From positions 62,001 to 126,000 of the forward strand of contig CAYXTO010000009.1 of the NCBI GenBank assembly GCA_964468045.1: a DNA stretch of 64,000 nt, read 5' to 3'. How positions within the stretch are numbered: the first letter of the stretch is position 1; every line of letters starts with the position of its first letter. Made by a program: the position numbers and the translations under genes. The notes beneath the pieces were generated by a model. It saw only the letters and a list, made by a program, of their open reading frames with translations. It did no database searches and had not been told where the DNA came from. The stretch comes from JAWKXU01 sp964468045 (GTDB lineage: Bacteria > Pseudomonadota > Alphaproteobacteria > Sphingomonadales > Sphingomonadaceae). Below are positions 45,269-53,922 of this stretch, piece by piece.

Positions 45269-45721
45269 TCAACTCAAGCGGTCGATATCCTCTTCGCTCA
45301 ACGCGCCGGGAATCACGAATAGGGGGCAGGAAAGCGTTCCCGCATTCTGGGAAAAGTCTGTTACCAGCGGGCCTGGATTACCTTCCGCCGCCGCGCCAAG
45401 TACCAATGCGGCTACCTCGGGATGCTCGGCGAGATATTCATGCACCACGTCCTTTCCATCGCCAACCCGAACGGAAATGCTTGGCATCCTGCCACTCTCG
45501 CTGAGGATATTGCCTGCGGCGCCCGTCGCGATCACTTCGGCGCGATCACGGGCTTCGGCCTCGATCGTTGCCTGCACGCCGCCAAACGCATTGAAGCTTT
45601 GCGGAGGAACCAGTGCAAGGATATGCACCGCGCCATCGGTCTTGGCCGCACGCCTGGCGGCAAAGCGCAAGGCTACCCGGGCCTCGTCGGTTTCGTCCAT
45701 TATAACCAGATATACACGCAT
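45269..45721 (-). CDS. Universal stress protein family protein
   Basis: A 150-residue Usp-fold protein. It begins RVYLVIMDETDEARVALRFA and ends with a version of the ATP-binding G-x2-G-x9-G pattern (LGAAAEGNPGPLVTDF). Usp proteins respond to growth arrest and stress. It is divergent from the pyruvate dehydrogenase E2 gene, with a 119-bp shared upstream region. Confidence 0.85.
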   Translation of the reverse strand: MRVYLVIMDETDEARVALRFAARRAAKTDGAVHILALVPPQSFNAFGGVQATIEAEARDRAEVIATGAAGNILSESGRMPSISVRVGDGKDVVHEYLAEHPEVAALVLGAAAEGNPGPLVTDFSQNAGTLSCPLFVIPGALSEEDIDRLS

Positions 45722-45840
45722 CCACCGCTCCCAGAAACACCTATATGGTTATCTCTATTGATACACCAACCCTCTTGCCGCCATCGCACTTATCGGCCAG
45801 ATAGGTACAAATATTCAGCAATGGGAAGAGTTGAACTGCC

Positions 45841-47136
45841 ATGCCCACTTCGATCAAGATGCCTGCACTCTCGCCCACGATGGAAGAAGGTACACTGGCG
45901 CGCTGGTTGGTAAAGGTCGGTGATACAGTATCCGCCGGCGATATCATGGCGGAAATTGAAACCGACAAGGCCACGATGGAGTTCGAGGCAGTCGATGAAG
46001 GCACCATCGTTGACATTGCCGTCCCCGAAGGAACCGAAGGCGTGAAGGTGGGCACGGTGATCGCGACGATCGCCGCGGAAGACGAAGATCCCGGCGCAGC
46101 GAAACCCACAGAGTCTGTCAAGCCGGCAAAGACTGAGGAAGCCGCGCCTGCCGCAAAGGCGGAGCCGGAAAAGCCCAAGACCGTGGAAAAGGCTCCCGCG
46201 CCGGAAGCGAAGCCGGCCCCCACTGCCACAGCGGCGGGCAATTCCGGCCAGCGCATCCTTGCATCGCCGCTGGCGCGAAGGATTGCCGCGCAACAAGGCA
46301 TCGACCTTTCGACCATCAGGGGCAGCGGGCCGAACGGGCGGATCGTGAAGGCCGATGTGGACGGCCTGCACGGCGCGGCAGCGGCTCCCTCGGCTCCGCA
46401 AGCCCGCCCCGTTCCGGTTGCGCCAACGGAAATTCCGGATTTCGGCATTCCTTACGAGGCGGAAAAGCTCAACAATGTCCGCAAGGTGATTGCCCGCCGG
46501 CTCACCGAAGCGAAGCAGCAGATTCCGCATATCTATCTCACCGTCGATGTGCGGCTCGACGCCTTGCTGAAGCTGCGGAGCGAACTCAATGCTTCGCTGG
46601 AAGGGGAGGGCCGCAAGCTCTCCATCAACGACCTGCTGATCAAGGCCCTGGCCAAGGCGCTCGACCGCGTGCCGCAATGCAATGTCAGCTTTGCCGGCGA
46701 GGAACTGCGCAGATATACCCGCGTCGACATCTCGGTTGCCGTGGCCGCACCGAGCGGGCTGATCACCCCCATTGTCACCGATGCGGCGAAGAAATCCGTC
46801 TCGGCCATTGCGAGGGAGATGAAGGGCCTGATCGAAAAGGCGCACGAGGGGAAGCTGCAGCCGCATGAATATCAGGGCGGCACTGCCAGCCTGTCCAATC
46901 TCGGCATGTACGGCATCAAGCAGTTCGAGGCGGTGATCAATCCGCCCCAGGGCATGATCCTTGCCGTCGGCGCCGGGGAGAAACGGCCGTTCATCGTCGA
47001 TGACGCGGTGTCCATCGCCACGGTGATGAGCGTGACCGGCAGCTTCGACCATCGGGCGATCGATGGCGCCGATGCGGCATTGTTGATGCAGGCCTTCCAG
47101 CAGCTGGTGGAAAGTCCGCTGGGAATCATCGCGTGA
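45841..47136 (+). CDS. pdhC: Pyruvate dehydrogenase complex E2 (dihydrolipoamide acetyltransferase)
   Basis: A 431-residue E2 core. The N-terminal lipoyl domain carries the lipoylated Lys43 in EIETDKATMEFE. An Ala/Pro/Lys-rich linker (about residues 85-135) follows, then the E1/E3-binding domain (ASPLARRIAAQQGIDLS). The catalytic domain ends with SFDHRAIDG (His404, Asp408). E1 genes (pdhA/pdhB) are not in the window; E3 (lpdA) is three genes downstream. Confidence 0.95.
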   Translation: MPTSIKMPALSPTMEEGTLARWLVKVGDTVSAGDIMAEIETDKATMEFEAVDEGTIVDIAVPEGTEGVKVGTVIATIAAEDEDPGAAKPTESVKPAKTEEAAPAAKAEPEKPKTVEKAPAPEAKPAPTATAAGNSGQRILASPLARRIAAQQGIDLSTIRGSGPNGRIVKADVDGLHGAAAAPSAPQARPVPVAPTEIPDFGIPYEAEKLNNVRKVIARRLTEAKQQIPHIYLTVDVRLDALLKLRSELNASLEGEGRKLSINDLLIKALAKALDRVPQCNVSFAGEELRRYTRVDISVAVAAPSGLITPIVTDAAKKSVSAIAREMKGLIEKAHEGKLQPHEYQGGTASLSNLGMYGIKQFEAVINPPQGMILAVGAGEKRPFIVDDAVSIATVMSVTGSFDHRAIDGADAALLMQAFQQLVESPLGIIA

Positions 47137-47552
47137 GATCGATCCGGGCCTGGCTGCCGGGAATGGTGGCCTGCCTGGCCTTTGTGGCCCCTCTCAGGGC
47201 GGAACATCCGAAGGATGGCCATCCCGTGATGGTGGGCAGCGAGGGGCCGGAACTGGATGCATGCGTTGCGGTCGGTCGCGTTACCGGCCTCGATCCGGAA
47301 GGGGACAATTATCTTGCGGTTCGCGCCGCGCCCCATCTTTCCGGGCACGAGAACGATCGCCTCGACCCAGCCACGCTGGTCTGGCTGTGCGACAAGGACG
47401 GCGAGTGGCAGGGCATCGTCTATCCGCATGGCGCCTATCAGGATTTGGGCGATTGCCGGGTGAGCAGCCCGGTTGCCGTGCCTGAACCCTATGGCGGCCC
47501 TTGCCGGCATGGCTGGGTCCTCGCCAAATATCTCGATCTGGTGGCAGGATAG
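47133..47552 (+). CDS. Exported SH3-like domain protein
   Basis: A 139-residue protein starting with a GTG that overlaps the pdhC stop (GTGA). MRSIRAWLPGMVACLAFVAPLRA is a signal-peptide-like start when read with the AxA-type end. The mature part has LAVRAAPHLSG and WQGIVYP, which resemble bacterial SH3 domains, and cysteines that could pair. Its position inside the pdh operon is odd for an exported protein. Confidence 0.72.
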   Translation: MRSIRAWLPGMVACLAFVAPLRAEHPKDGHPVMVGSEGPELDACVAVGRVTGLDPEGDNYLAVRAAPHLSGHENDRLDPATLVWLCDKDGEWQGIVYPHGAYQDLGDCRVSSPVAVPEPYGGPCRHGWVLAKYLDLVAG

Positions 47553-47555
47553 GAA

Positions 47556-47963
47556 ATGGCAATCGACAACAGCTTCCGGGATCCGCTGATCCGCGTCACG
47601 GCCATGCCCAAGGATACCAATCCCTATGGGGGCGTGTTCGGCGGATGGCTGATGAGCCAGATGGCGCTCGGCGCCGGCTCGCTCGCATCGCGCCAGGCCA
47701 ATGGCACCGCAGTGGTGGTGCATGCAACGGATTTCACCTTTCCCGGGGCCATGGCGGTGGGGGATGAACTGTCCGTCTATGCCGAAGTCGCGGCGGTCGG
47801 GAATACATCGTTGACTATCGCAGCCGAAGCCATCGCGCGCGAACGCAATGGCGAGGTCACACAAGTGGTGGCGCGCGGAACCTTCAAATTCGTCGTGCTC
47901 GACGGGGAAGGGCGGCCTCGCACCATCGGAAAGCTCGCAGTCAAAGCGGCGGCGGAGGAATAA
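47556..47963 (+). CDS. Acyl-CoA thioesterase (YciA-like hotdog fold)
   Basis: A 135-residue hotdog-fold protein. The signature is NPYGGVFGGWLMSQMALGAG near residue 25, with the catalytic Asp in VVVHATDFTFPGAM near residue 58. YciA-type enzymes hydrolyse short- to medium-chain acyl-CoAs and free CoA. It overlaps lpdA by one base (TAATG), so the genes are coupled; its place between E2 and E3 suggests a role in acetyl-CoA or CoA balance. Confidence 0.88.
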   Translation: MAIDNSFRDPLIRVTAMPKDTNPYGGVFGGWLMSQMALGAGSLASRQANGTAVVVHATDFTFPGAMAVGDELSVYAEVAAVGNTSLTIAAEAIARERNGEVTQVVARGTFKFVVLDGEGRPRTIGKLAVKAAAEE

Positions 47964-49375
47964 TGTCCGGCACGTATGATCTTATCGTTCTCGGGTCTGG
48001 CCCCGGCGGCTATGTCGCGGCGATCCGCGCGGTCCAACTCGGGCTGAAGACCGCGATCGTGGAGCGGGAAAGCCTGGGCGGGATCTGCCTCAACTGGGGC
48101 TGCATCCCGACCAAGGCGCTGCTGCGCTCGGCCGAGATCTATCACTACATGCAACATGCCAAGGATTACGGCCTCGCCGCGGAGAAGATCAGCGCGGATC
48201 TGGAGGCGGTGGTCAAGCGCAGCCGGGGCGTGGCGAAGCAGCTCAATCAGGGCGTCACGCATCTGATGAAGAAGAACAAGATCACGGTGCATATGGGCGA
48301 GGGCGCCTTCAAGTCCGCCAATACGCTGGAAGTGAAGGGCGAGAAAGGCACGGAAACTCTCACGGCCAAGCATATCATCGTCGCGACGGGGGCGAGGGCG
48401 CGCGATCTTCCCTTTGCTCCGGCTGACGGCAAGCGGGTGTGGACCTATCGCCATGCGATGACCCCGCCGGAAATGCCCAGCAAGCTACTGGTGATCGGCT
48501 CCGGCGCGATCGGGATCGAATTCGCCAGCTTCTACAACGATATGGGCGCGGATGTGACGGTGGTCGAAATGCTCGACCGGATCGTGCCGGTCGAAGATGC
48601 CGAGATCTCCGCCTTCCTCGAAAAGGCGCTGACGAAGCAGGGTATCAAGGTCATGACTAGCGCCGCGCTGGAGGAACTGAAGCCCGGTGCAGACAAGGTT
48701 TCTGCCAAGATCAAAGGCAAGGACGGCAAGGTCACTTCCAGCGAATACAGCCATGTGATCGTCGCCATCGGCATCCAGCCCAACACCGAGAATATCGGTC
48801 TCGATAAGCTAGGCGTGAAGACGGATCGCGGTTTCATCCAGATCGACGATTATGGCCGTACAGGCGTGAAGGGCGTGTGGGCGATCGGCGATTGCACGCC
48901 GGGGCCGTGGCTGGCGCACAAGGCCAGCCATGAAGGGGTGACGGCTGCGGAGGCTGTCGCAAAGGAGCTCGGCAACAAGGATGTTCATCCGCATCCATTG
49001 GATCGGCGCAACATTCCCGGCTGCACCTACTGCCATCCGCAAATCGCCAGCGTCGGCCTGACCGAGGCCAAAGCCAAGGAAGCCGGTCACGAGATCAAGG
49101 TCGGCAATTTTCCGTTCATCGGCAACGGCAAGGCTATCGCGCTGGGTGAAGCGGAAGGCTTCATCAAGACGGTGTTCGATGCAAAGACCGGCGAATTGCT
49201 GGGGGCTCACATGATCGGCGCGGAAGTGACCGAGCTGATCCAGGGCTATGTGGTCGGCAAGCAGCTCGAAACGACGGAATCCGAGCTCATGCAGGCCATA
49301 TTCCCGCACCCGACCTTATCCGAGATGATGCACGAAAGCGTGCTCGCCGCATACGGACGCGCCTTGCACTTCTGA
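47963..49375 (+). CDS. lpdA: Dihydrolipoyl dehydrogenase (E3)
   Basis: A 470-residue FAD enzyme that reoxidises dihydrolipoamide. The FAD motif GSGPGGYVAAIRA, the redox cysteines Cys42 and Cys47 in GGICLNWGCIPTK, the NAD motif GSGAIGIEFASF and the C-terminal HPTLSEMMHE are all present. It overlaps the thioesterase stop by one base. Last gene of the pdhC unit. A GC-rich palindrome lies at 49414-49427 after its stop. Confidence 0.95.
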   Translation: MSGTYDLIVLGSGPGGYVAAIRAVQLGLKTAIVERESLGGICLNWGCIPTKALLRSAEIYHYMQHAKDYGLAAEKISADLEAVVKRSRGVAKQLNQGVTHLMKKNKITVHMGEGAFKSANTLEVKGEKGTETLTAKHIIVATGARARDLPFAPADGKRVWTYRHAMTPPEMPSKLLVIGSGAIGIEFASFYNDMGADVTVVEMLDRIVPVEDAEISAFLEKALTKQGIKVMTSAALEELKPGADKVSAKIKGKDGKVTSSEYSHVIVAIGIQPNTENIGLDKLGVKTDRGFIQIDDYGRTGVKGVWAIGDCTPGPWLAHKASHEGVTAAEAVAKELGNKDVHPHPLDRRNIPGCTYCHPQIASVGLTEAKAKEAGHEIKVGNFPFIGNGKAIALGEAEGFIKTVFDAKTGELLGAHMIGAEVTELIQGYVVGKQLETTESELMQAIFPHPTLSEMMHESVLAAYGRALHF

Positions 49376-49469
49376 CAATCGTCGCGCCTCCCATCCCATC
49401 CTGCACGTTTCGTCTCCCGCGCGGGAGCCTTCAGAGGTTTCCGGCGTTGAAGGGCTACGGAGACGAGCG

Positions 49470-49646
49470 ATGGAATATGAAATCGATTTTCAACCGTTGG
49501 ATCCGATAACCAACAATCCCAGCCTCGATAATGATACTCCCGTAAATCCGCTGCGGCGCGCCAAGATCGCTGCGGACCGAAGGGACCTCAGGAATGGCAG
49601 GGGCCCCCGGGCGCTCGCCATTCCTGAAGAAGAAGCCTGCTACTGA
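49470..49646 (+). CDS. Small 58-residue ORF of unknown function
   Basis: ATG at 49470 is preceded by GGAG and encodes 58 residues, starting MEYEIDFQPLDPITNNPSLD and ending EEEACY. It is acidic at both ends with a basic middle (LRRAKIAADRRDLRNGRGPR). It resembles no family I know. It ends 12 bp before the IS630 target site, so it is not broken by the insertion. Could be a real small protein, a peptide precursor or a chance frame. Confidence 0.4.
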   Translation: MEYEIDFQPLDPITNNPSLDNDTPVNPLRRAKIAADRRDLRNGRGPRALAIPEEEACY

Positions 49647-49659
49647 CTTCCCTCATTTA

Positions 49660-50630
49660 GACACTGATGACATTACATTGACGCATAGCCTGAGTTTTTG
49701 AGGTAGTTGGCGCATTCATCGGGTGGGAAGTGATCGAGCAACGCGCCTATCCGGCGCCATGTGGCCTCGACGGATCGCTCTGCGGCTTTGCGCAGGAGGT
49801 GCTTGAGCTTGGCGAAGACCTGCTCGATCGGGTTAAGGTCCGGGCTGTAAGGCGGCAGGAACAGGAGGCGTGCACCCTTGGCCCTGATGGCGGCTCTGAC
49901 GGCAGGCCGCTTGTGGCTGGAGAGGTTGTCCATGATGACGATGTCGCCGGGTCCGAGCGTGGGGCACAGTTGCTCCTCGACCCATGCGGTGAAGCTGGCC
50001 GCGTTGATCGGCTGACCGAAGACGAAGGGCGCATCGATTCGGTCGCAGCGCAGCGCGGCGATGAAGGTCATCGTCTTCCAATGGCCATAGGGCGCCTTGG
50101 CATGGAGGCGCTGGCCGACCGGAGCCCAGCCCCGCAGCGGCGCCATGTTGGTCTTGGCCCAGGTCTCGTCAACGAAGACGAGGCGTGCCGGATCAGGCCG
50201 GGCTTGAAACTTCATCCACTGCGCGCACCGCCGGGCGATCTTCAGCCTCAGTTGCTCGGCGGGGAGAACGCTTTTTTTTGAAGCTCAACCCCTCGGCATG
50301 GGCGAAGCGCCAGACTTGCACGTAATCGACCTTCACCCCGCGCTCAGCCAGCTCGGCAACCAACCCGCGCAAGGTGAAGTCGCTGCCCGTCCGTTCCAGC
50401 AGCCAGTCGCGCAGGTCGCCTGTCAGCAGCCGGGCCTTGTGGCCGCCGATCTGTGCAGGCGCGACAGTCCCGGTCTGCCGGTGCCGCTTCACCCACTTGA
50501 TCGCGCTGCTCTCCGAAATCCTGAAGGCTCGTACCATGCCATGCTGGCCTCCATCTCCAGCAGACATCGTGAATCACATCTCGCAGCGCTTGGGAATCCC
50601 CAATCGAGTCAATCCAATGTCATCACGCTC
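49660..50630. mobile_element. IS630-family insertion sequence
   Basis: The element is flanked by TA at 49658-49659 and at 50631-50632, the target duplication expected of IS630/mariner elements. Inside these, both ends carry GA-N3-TGATGACATT-N2-ATTGAC as inverted repeats. It contains one transposase on the minus strand in two frames. Size is about 971 bp. Its right end now provides the stop codon of the metY-type gene. Confidence 0.85.
49673..50567 (-). pseudogene. IS630-family transposase, frameshifted
   Basis: The N-terminal part (50567-50193) has a helix-turn-helix (FRISESSAIKWVKRHRQTGT). The C-terminal part (50215-49673) has the DDE core: FVDETWAKTNMAPLRGW, IVMDNLSSHK and LPPYSPDLNPIEQVFAKLKH. 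The two frames would join if the A8 run on the coding strand (50279-50272) were A7, restoring the usual KKSVLPAEQ continuation. So it is either inactivated by one inserted base or rescued by slippage. The expected N-terminal residues also seem to sit in another frame. Confidence 0.8.
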
Positions 50631-51927
50631 TAGTCGCCTTGCCCAGCGCCTGATCGAGATCGGCGATAAGGTCATCCGCATCTTCGATACCAATCGAGAG
50701 GCGCACCACATCGTCCCCCGCGCCCGCCGCCTCTCGTTGTTCCGGCGTCAGCTGGCGGTGGGTGGTCGATGCAGAATGGATCACCAGCGAACGCGCATCC
50801 CCGAGATTGGCCAGGTGGCTGAACAGCTGCAGCGCATCGACCAGCTTGATGCAGGCCTCGTAACCGCCTTTTACACCGAATGTGAACAGCGCCCCGGCGC
50901 CCTTGGGGTAAAGCTTTTTCGCGCGCTTGTAATAAGGCGATGATTTGAGCCCCGCATAGGATACGAAGCTCACCCGGTCATCCGCTTCCAGCCACTCGGC
51001 GACTTTCCTGGCGTTGGCAACATGCTTCTGCATCCTCAGACTCAAGGTTTCGATACCAAGAATGGTCTGAAAGGCATTCATCGGGGCCATGGTCATCCCC
51101 AAGTCCCGCAAGCCCACCGCATGGCTGTGCAAGGTATAGGCCAACGCTCCGAACGCCTGGTGAAACGTCAATCCATGATAGGCGGGTTCCGGTTGGGAAA
51201 GCGACGGGAACTTGTCGGATGCCGACCAGTCGAACTTTCCGGAATCGATAATCGCGCCGCCCATCGAGGTCCCGTTGCCTGATAGATATTTCGTCGTGGA
51301 ATGGAGCACGAGGGTCGCCCCTTGGTCGATCGGCTTGCAGAGATAGGGCGTGGCGCTGGTGTTATCGACGATCAGCGGCACGCCCTTGCGGTCTGCGATG
51401 GCCGCGATCTTCGGCAGGTCGGTGACATGCCCGCCGGGATTGGAGACGCTTTCGCAGAAGATCGCCTTGGTCCGCTTGTTGCAGGCCCGCGCCACTTCAC
51501 CGGGATTTTCGAGATCCACAAAGCGGCTCTGCCATCCGAACCGTTTGATCGTGTGCGAAAACTGCGTGACCGAACCACCATAGAGCCGATTGGAGACGAC
51601 AACGTTGTCGCCGGGCATCATCAGGGGGAACAGCGCCATGATCTGCGCGGCATGGCCGGATGAACAGCAAGTCGCCCCAGCACCTCCTTCAAGCGCCGCA
51701 AGCCGCGCCTGCAAGGCATTTACGGTGGGATTGGTCAGCCGGGAATAGATGTAGCCCACTTCCTCCAGATTGAAGAGGCGCGCCGCATGATCCGCATCCC
51801 GGAAGAGATAGGCCGTATTCTGGTAGATCGGCACCTGCCTCGCGCCCGTCGCCGGATCGCCATCCCACCCTGCATGGACCTGCAATGTGTCGAAGGACAG
51901 CGCGGGGGTTTCTGCGTTGGTGGACAT
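50623..51927 (-). CDS. O-acetylhomoserine sulfhydrylase family (MetY-like) with IS-supplied stop
   Basis: A 434-residue PLP enzyme of the Cys/Met metabolism family. GSVTQFSHTIKRFGW and the PLP lysine near residue 213 in LHSTTKYLSGNG fit MetY, which makes homocysteine from O-acetylhomoserine and sulfide. The ATG at 51927 follows GAGGAG; an in-frame ATG at 51996 is an alternative. The last codons now come from the IS630 end: the gene appears to have ended GKATK-stop and now reads GKATRA-stop. Function should be unaffected. Confidence 0.9.
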   Translation of the reverse strand: MSTNAETPALSFDTLQVHAGWDGDPATGARQVPIYQNTAYLFRDADHAARLFNLEEVGYIYSRLTNPTVNALQARLAALEGGAGATCCSSGHAAQIMALFPLMMPGDNVVVSNRLYGGSVTQFSHTIKRFGWQSRFVDLENPGEVARACNKRTKAIFCESVSNPGGHVTDLPKIAAIADRKGVPLIVDNTSATPYLCKPIDQGATLVLHSTTKYLSGNGTSMGGAIIDSGKFDWSASDKFPSLSQPEPAYHGLTFHQAFGALAYTLHSHAVGLRDLGMTMAPMNAFQTILGIETLSLRMQKHVANARKVAEWLEADDRVSFVSYAGLKSSPYYKRAKKLYPKGAGALFTFGVKGGYEACIKLVDALQLFSHLANLGDARSLVIHSASTTHRQLTPEQREAAGAGDDVVRLSIGIEDADDLIADLDQALGKATRA

Positions 51928-52117
51928 GTCACTCCTCTCAGCCGGGATCGCTTCAGATATTCTGCTCAAGACGACGATGCTTACCTGCTTCCGCATGGTG
52001 GCGACAAGTCCGTGAAGAATGAACCGGCCCGAGCAGTTTTCCGCGAGACGTTCTTATCGTTTGTAAAAGCTGCGGCCCGGAGGGTAGGGTGCCCGATGCC
52101 ATCGCAAGTCAGTGCGA

Positions 52118-52657
52118 ATGGTCAATGATAAGGGATGGGATGCGCGGATGTTCAATGGTGTGGAAGGAATCGTTCAAACCGGTTTCGTGGTGAGCGATAT
52201 CGACAGGGCAATCGACCGATGGGTCGCGCGTGGCGCGGGGCCGTTCCGGGTCTTCCGGGATATCGAGGTCGAGCTCACCTATCGCGGTCAGCCTGCCGTG
52301 GTGAAGCTGCATCTGGCGCTCGGCCAGTTCGATGGCGTCCAGATCGAACTCATGCAACCGCTCTCGGAAGCTCCCTCGATCTATCATGACAGCTTCCCGG
52401 ACGGCTTTCCCGAGGAAGGCCTGCATCACGTCGGCATGATCGCATCCGACTATGACCTGTTTGTCGAGAAACATGCCAAGGAAGGCAGGCCGCTGGTCCT
52501 CAATGGTGTTTTCTCGGGCTATCGGTTCGGATTCATCGACACGCGCGACACAATGGGCTTCATGCTCGAAGCCTTCGAAAAGACCCCGTCGCTCCTGGCC
52601 TTCTTCGACGAGATCAAGGAGCTCAGCCACAAGGAATCGTCCGGCGCGGCGACATGA
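52118..52657 (+). CDS. VOC (glyoxalase-like) family protein
   Basis: A 179-residue metal-binding fold protein. The VOC core begins FNGVEGIVQTGFVVSDIDRA, and the second half has HHVGMIASDYD and FMLEAFEKTPS, which would supply the metal ligands His and Glu. VOC enzymes include dioxygenases, lyases and isomerases. Start is uncertain: GTG 52112, ATG 52118 and ATG 52148 are possible. It is probably co-transcribed with the flavin-dependent oxygenase gene 47 bp downstream. Confidence 0.8.
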   Translation: MVNDKGWDARMFNGVEGIVQTGFVVSDIDRAIDRWVARGAGPFRVFRDIEVELTYRGQPAVVKLHLALGQFDGVQIELMQPLSEAPSIYHDSFPDGFPEEGLHHVGMIASDYDLFVEKHAKEGRPLVLNGVFSGYRFGFIDTRDTMGFMLEAFEKTPSLLAFFDEIKELSHKESSGAAT

Positions 52658-52703
52658 CCGATCGGCATTCCCGGAGAAAAGCAGGGACCAGAAGGCCAAA
52701 CGC

Positions 52704-53861
52704 ATGACAATTTCCCAGACGCTCGTCGAGAAGGCCCATGATCTCGCGACAGTCTTCGCACAAAGAGCGGGATTAGAGGATGAGCGCCGCGCTCCCCTGG
52801 ACGAGACCATTCAGGACATGATCGACAGCGGTATCCTGGCAACGCTCGCGCCCGCCATCTATGGCGGACACGAACAGGACTTCGCCACCGCCGCCAGGAT
52901 CATACAGATATTGAGCGCCGCCAACCCGTCGGCAGGTTGGGTCGCGGCATTCTACATCGGCGCGGCATGGCGGGTGAACCTGTTTCCCGAAGAAGCCCAG
53001 CGCGAGATCTTCGCGGACAAGCCCTTTGTCCTGAGCGCCGGACAAGCCGCCCCGCTGCGAGAGGTCATCCGCGTGCCCGGCGGCTATCGCATCAGTGGCC
53101 AGACACCCTGGGGTTCCGGCTCGGTCCATGCCGAATGGATCGTCTTCATGGGCATCGCGAAAGGTGGCGACGAAGAACCCGCGCCGATGACATTCGTGGT
53201 TCCCCGAGCGGAGACCGAAGTGCTGGATACCTGGCACATCGCGGGCATGCGTGGGACGGGCAGCAACGACATCAAGGTCGAGGACGTGTTCGTCCCGCAT
53301 CATCGCGCTTCCCCTTTTCTTGACGTGCTCGAAGGAACCACGGCCGGGCAGGCGGTCCATGCCAATCCCATGTATCAATTCCCGTTCATTCCGTTTCTCA
53401 TGGTGGAAGTGATACCAGTCGTTACCGGGATCATGAGGGGTGCGACGACCGCCTTCGAGGCGCGCGTGCGGGAACGGCATGGCACGATCAGCGGCGCCAA
53501 GGCCATTGCCAAGCAGGCCACGCAGATGCGCCTGGGAAGGGCGCTTGCAACCGCCGACGCGGCGGAGACGCTGTTGGTAGACCTGATGGGCTCGCTCAAG
53601 CCGCATCCCGGCCAGAGGGACCGGTTGTATCGCAATGCGATGAAGATGAAGGGCGCTTACATCACGGATCTTTGCCGCAATGGCGTGAATGACATCGCGA
53701 AGGGGATCGGGGGTGATGGCTTTCGCGATCATTCGCCCTTGCAGCGCTATTTTCGGGATATCAATGTCCTGGCGGTCCACGCCTTCCTGGACATCGACAC
53801 AGCCGCCGAGACCACCGGCTGCCTCCATCTCGGCCTGCCAACAGACGATCCCCTGATTTGA
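52704..53861 (+). CDS. Acyl-CoA-dehydrogenase-fold flavin monooxygenase (two-component, HsaA/HpaB-C2-like)
   Basis: A 385-residue protein with the acyl-CoA dehydrogenase fold but without the catalytic pattern of a true acyl-CoA dehydrogenase. WHIAGMRGTGSNDIKVEDVFVP (in two parts: WHIAGMRGTGSND, IKVEDVFVP) and GQTPWGSG are typical of type D flavin monooxygenases such as HsaA and p-hydroxyphenylacetate hydroxylase C2. Such enzymes use reduced flavin from a separate reductase, which is not in the window. The substrate is unknown, likely aromatic or polycyclic. Confidence 0.78.
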   Translation: MTISQTLVEKAHDLATVFAQRAGLEDERRAPLDETIQDMIDSGILATLAPAIYGGHEQDFATAARIIQILSAANPSAGWVAAFYIGAAWRVNLFPEEAQREIFADKPFVLSAGQAAPLREVIRVPGGYRISGQTPWGSGSVHAEWIVFMGIAKGGDEEPAPMTFVVPRAETEVLDTWHIAGMRGTGSNDIKVEDVFVPHHRASPFLDVLEGTTAGQAVHANPMYQFPFIPFLMVEVIPVVTGIMRGATTAFEARVRERHGTISGAKAIAKQATQMRLGRALATADAAETLLVDLMGSLKPHPGQRDRLYRNAMKMKGAYITDLCRNGVNDIAKGIGGDGFRDHSPLQRYFRDINVLAVHAFLDIDTAAETTGCLHLGLPTDDPLI

Positions 53862-53922
53862 CTGACGCTGCACTGCCGGGGCCATCAGCCCAGCGACAAC
53901 CTGTCCGTGAAGGAGTGATGCA

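Noticed and set aside
49414..49427. CTCCCGCGCGGGAG palindrome as the lpdA terminator
   Set aside because: It has no loop bases and no T-run, so it would be a poor intrinsic terminator.
51928..52117. Possible SAM riboswitch upstream of the metY-type gene
   Set aside because: Alphaproteobacterial met genes often have SAM-II or SAM/SAH motifs, but I could not find the conserved cores in this leader.
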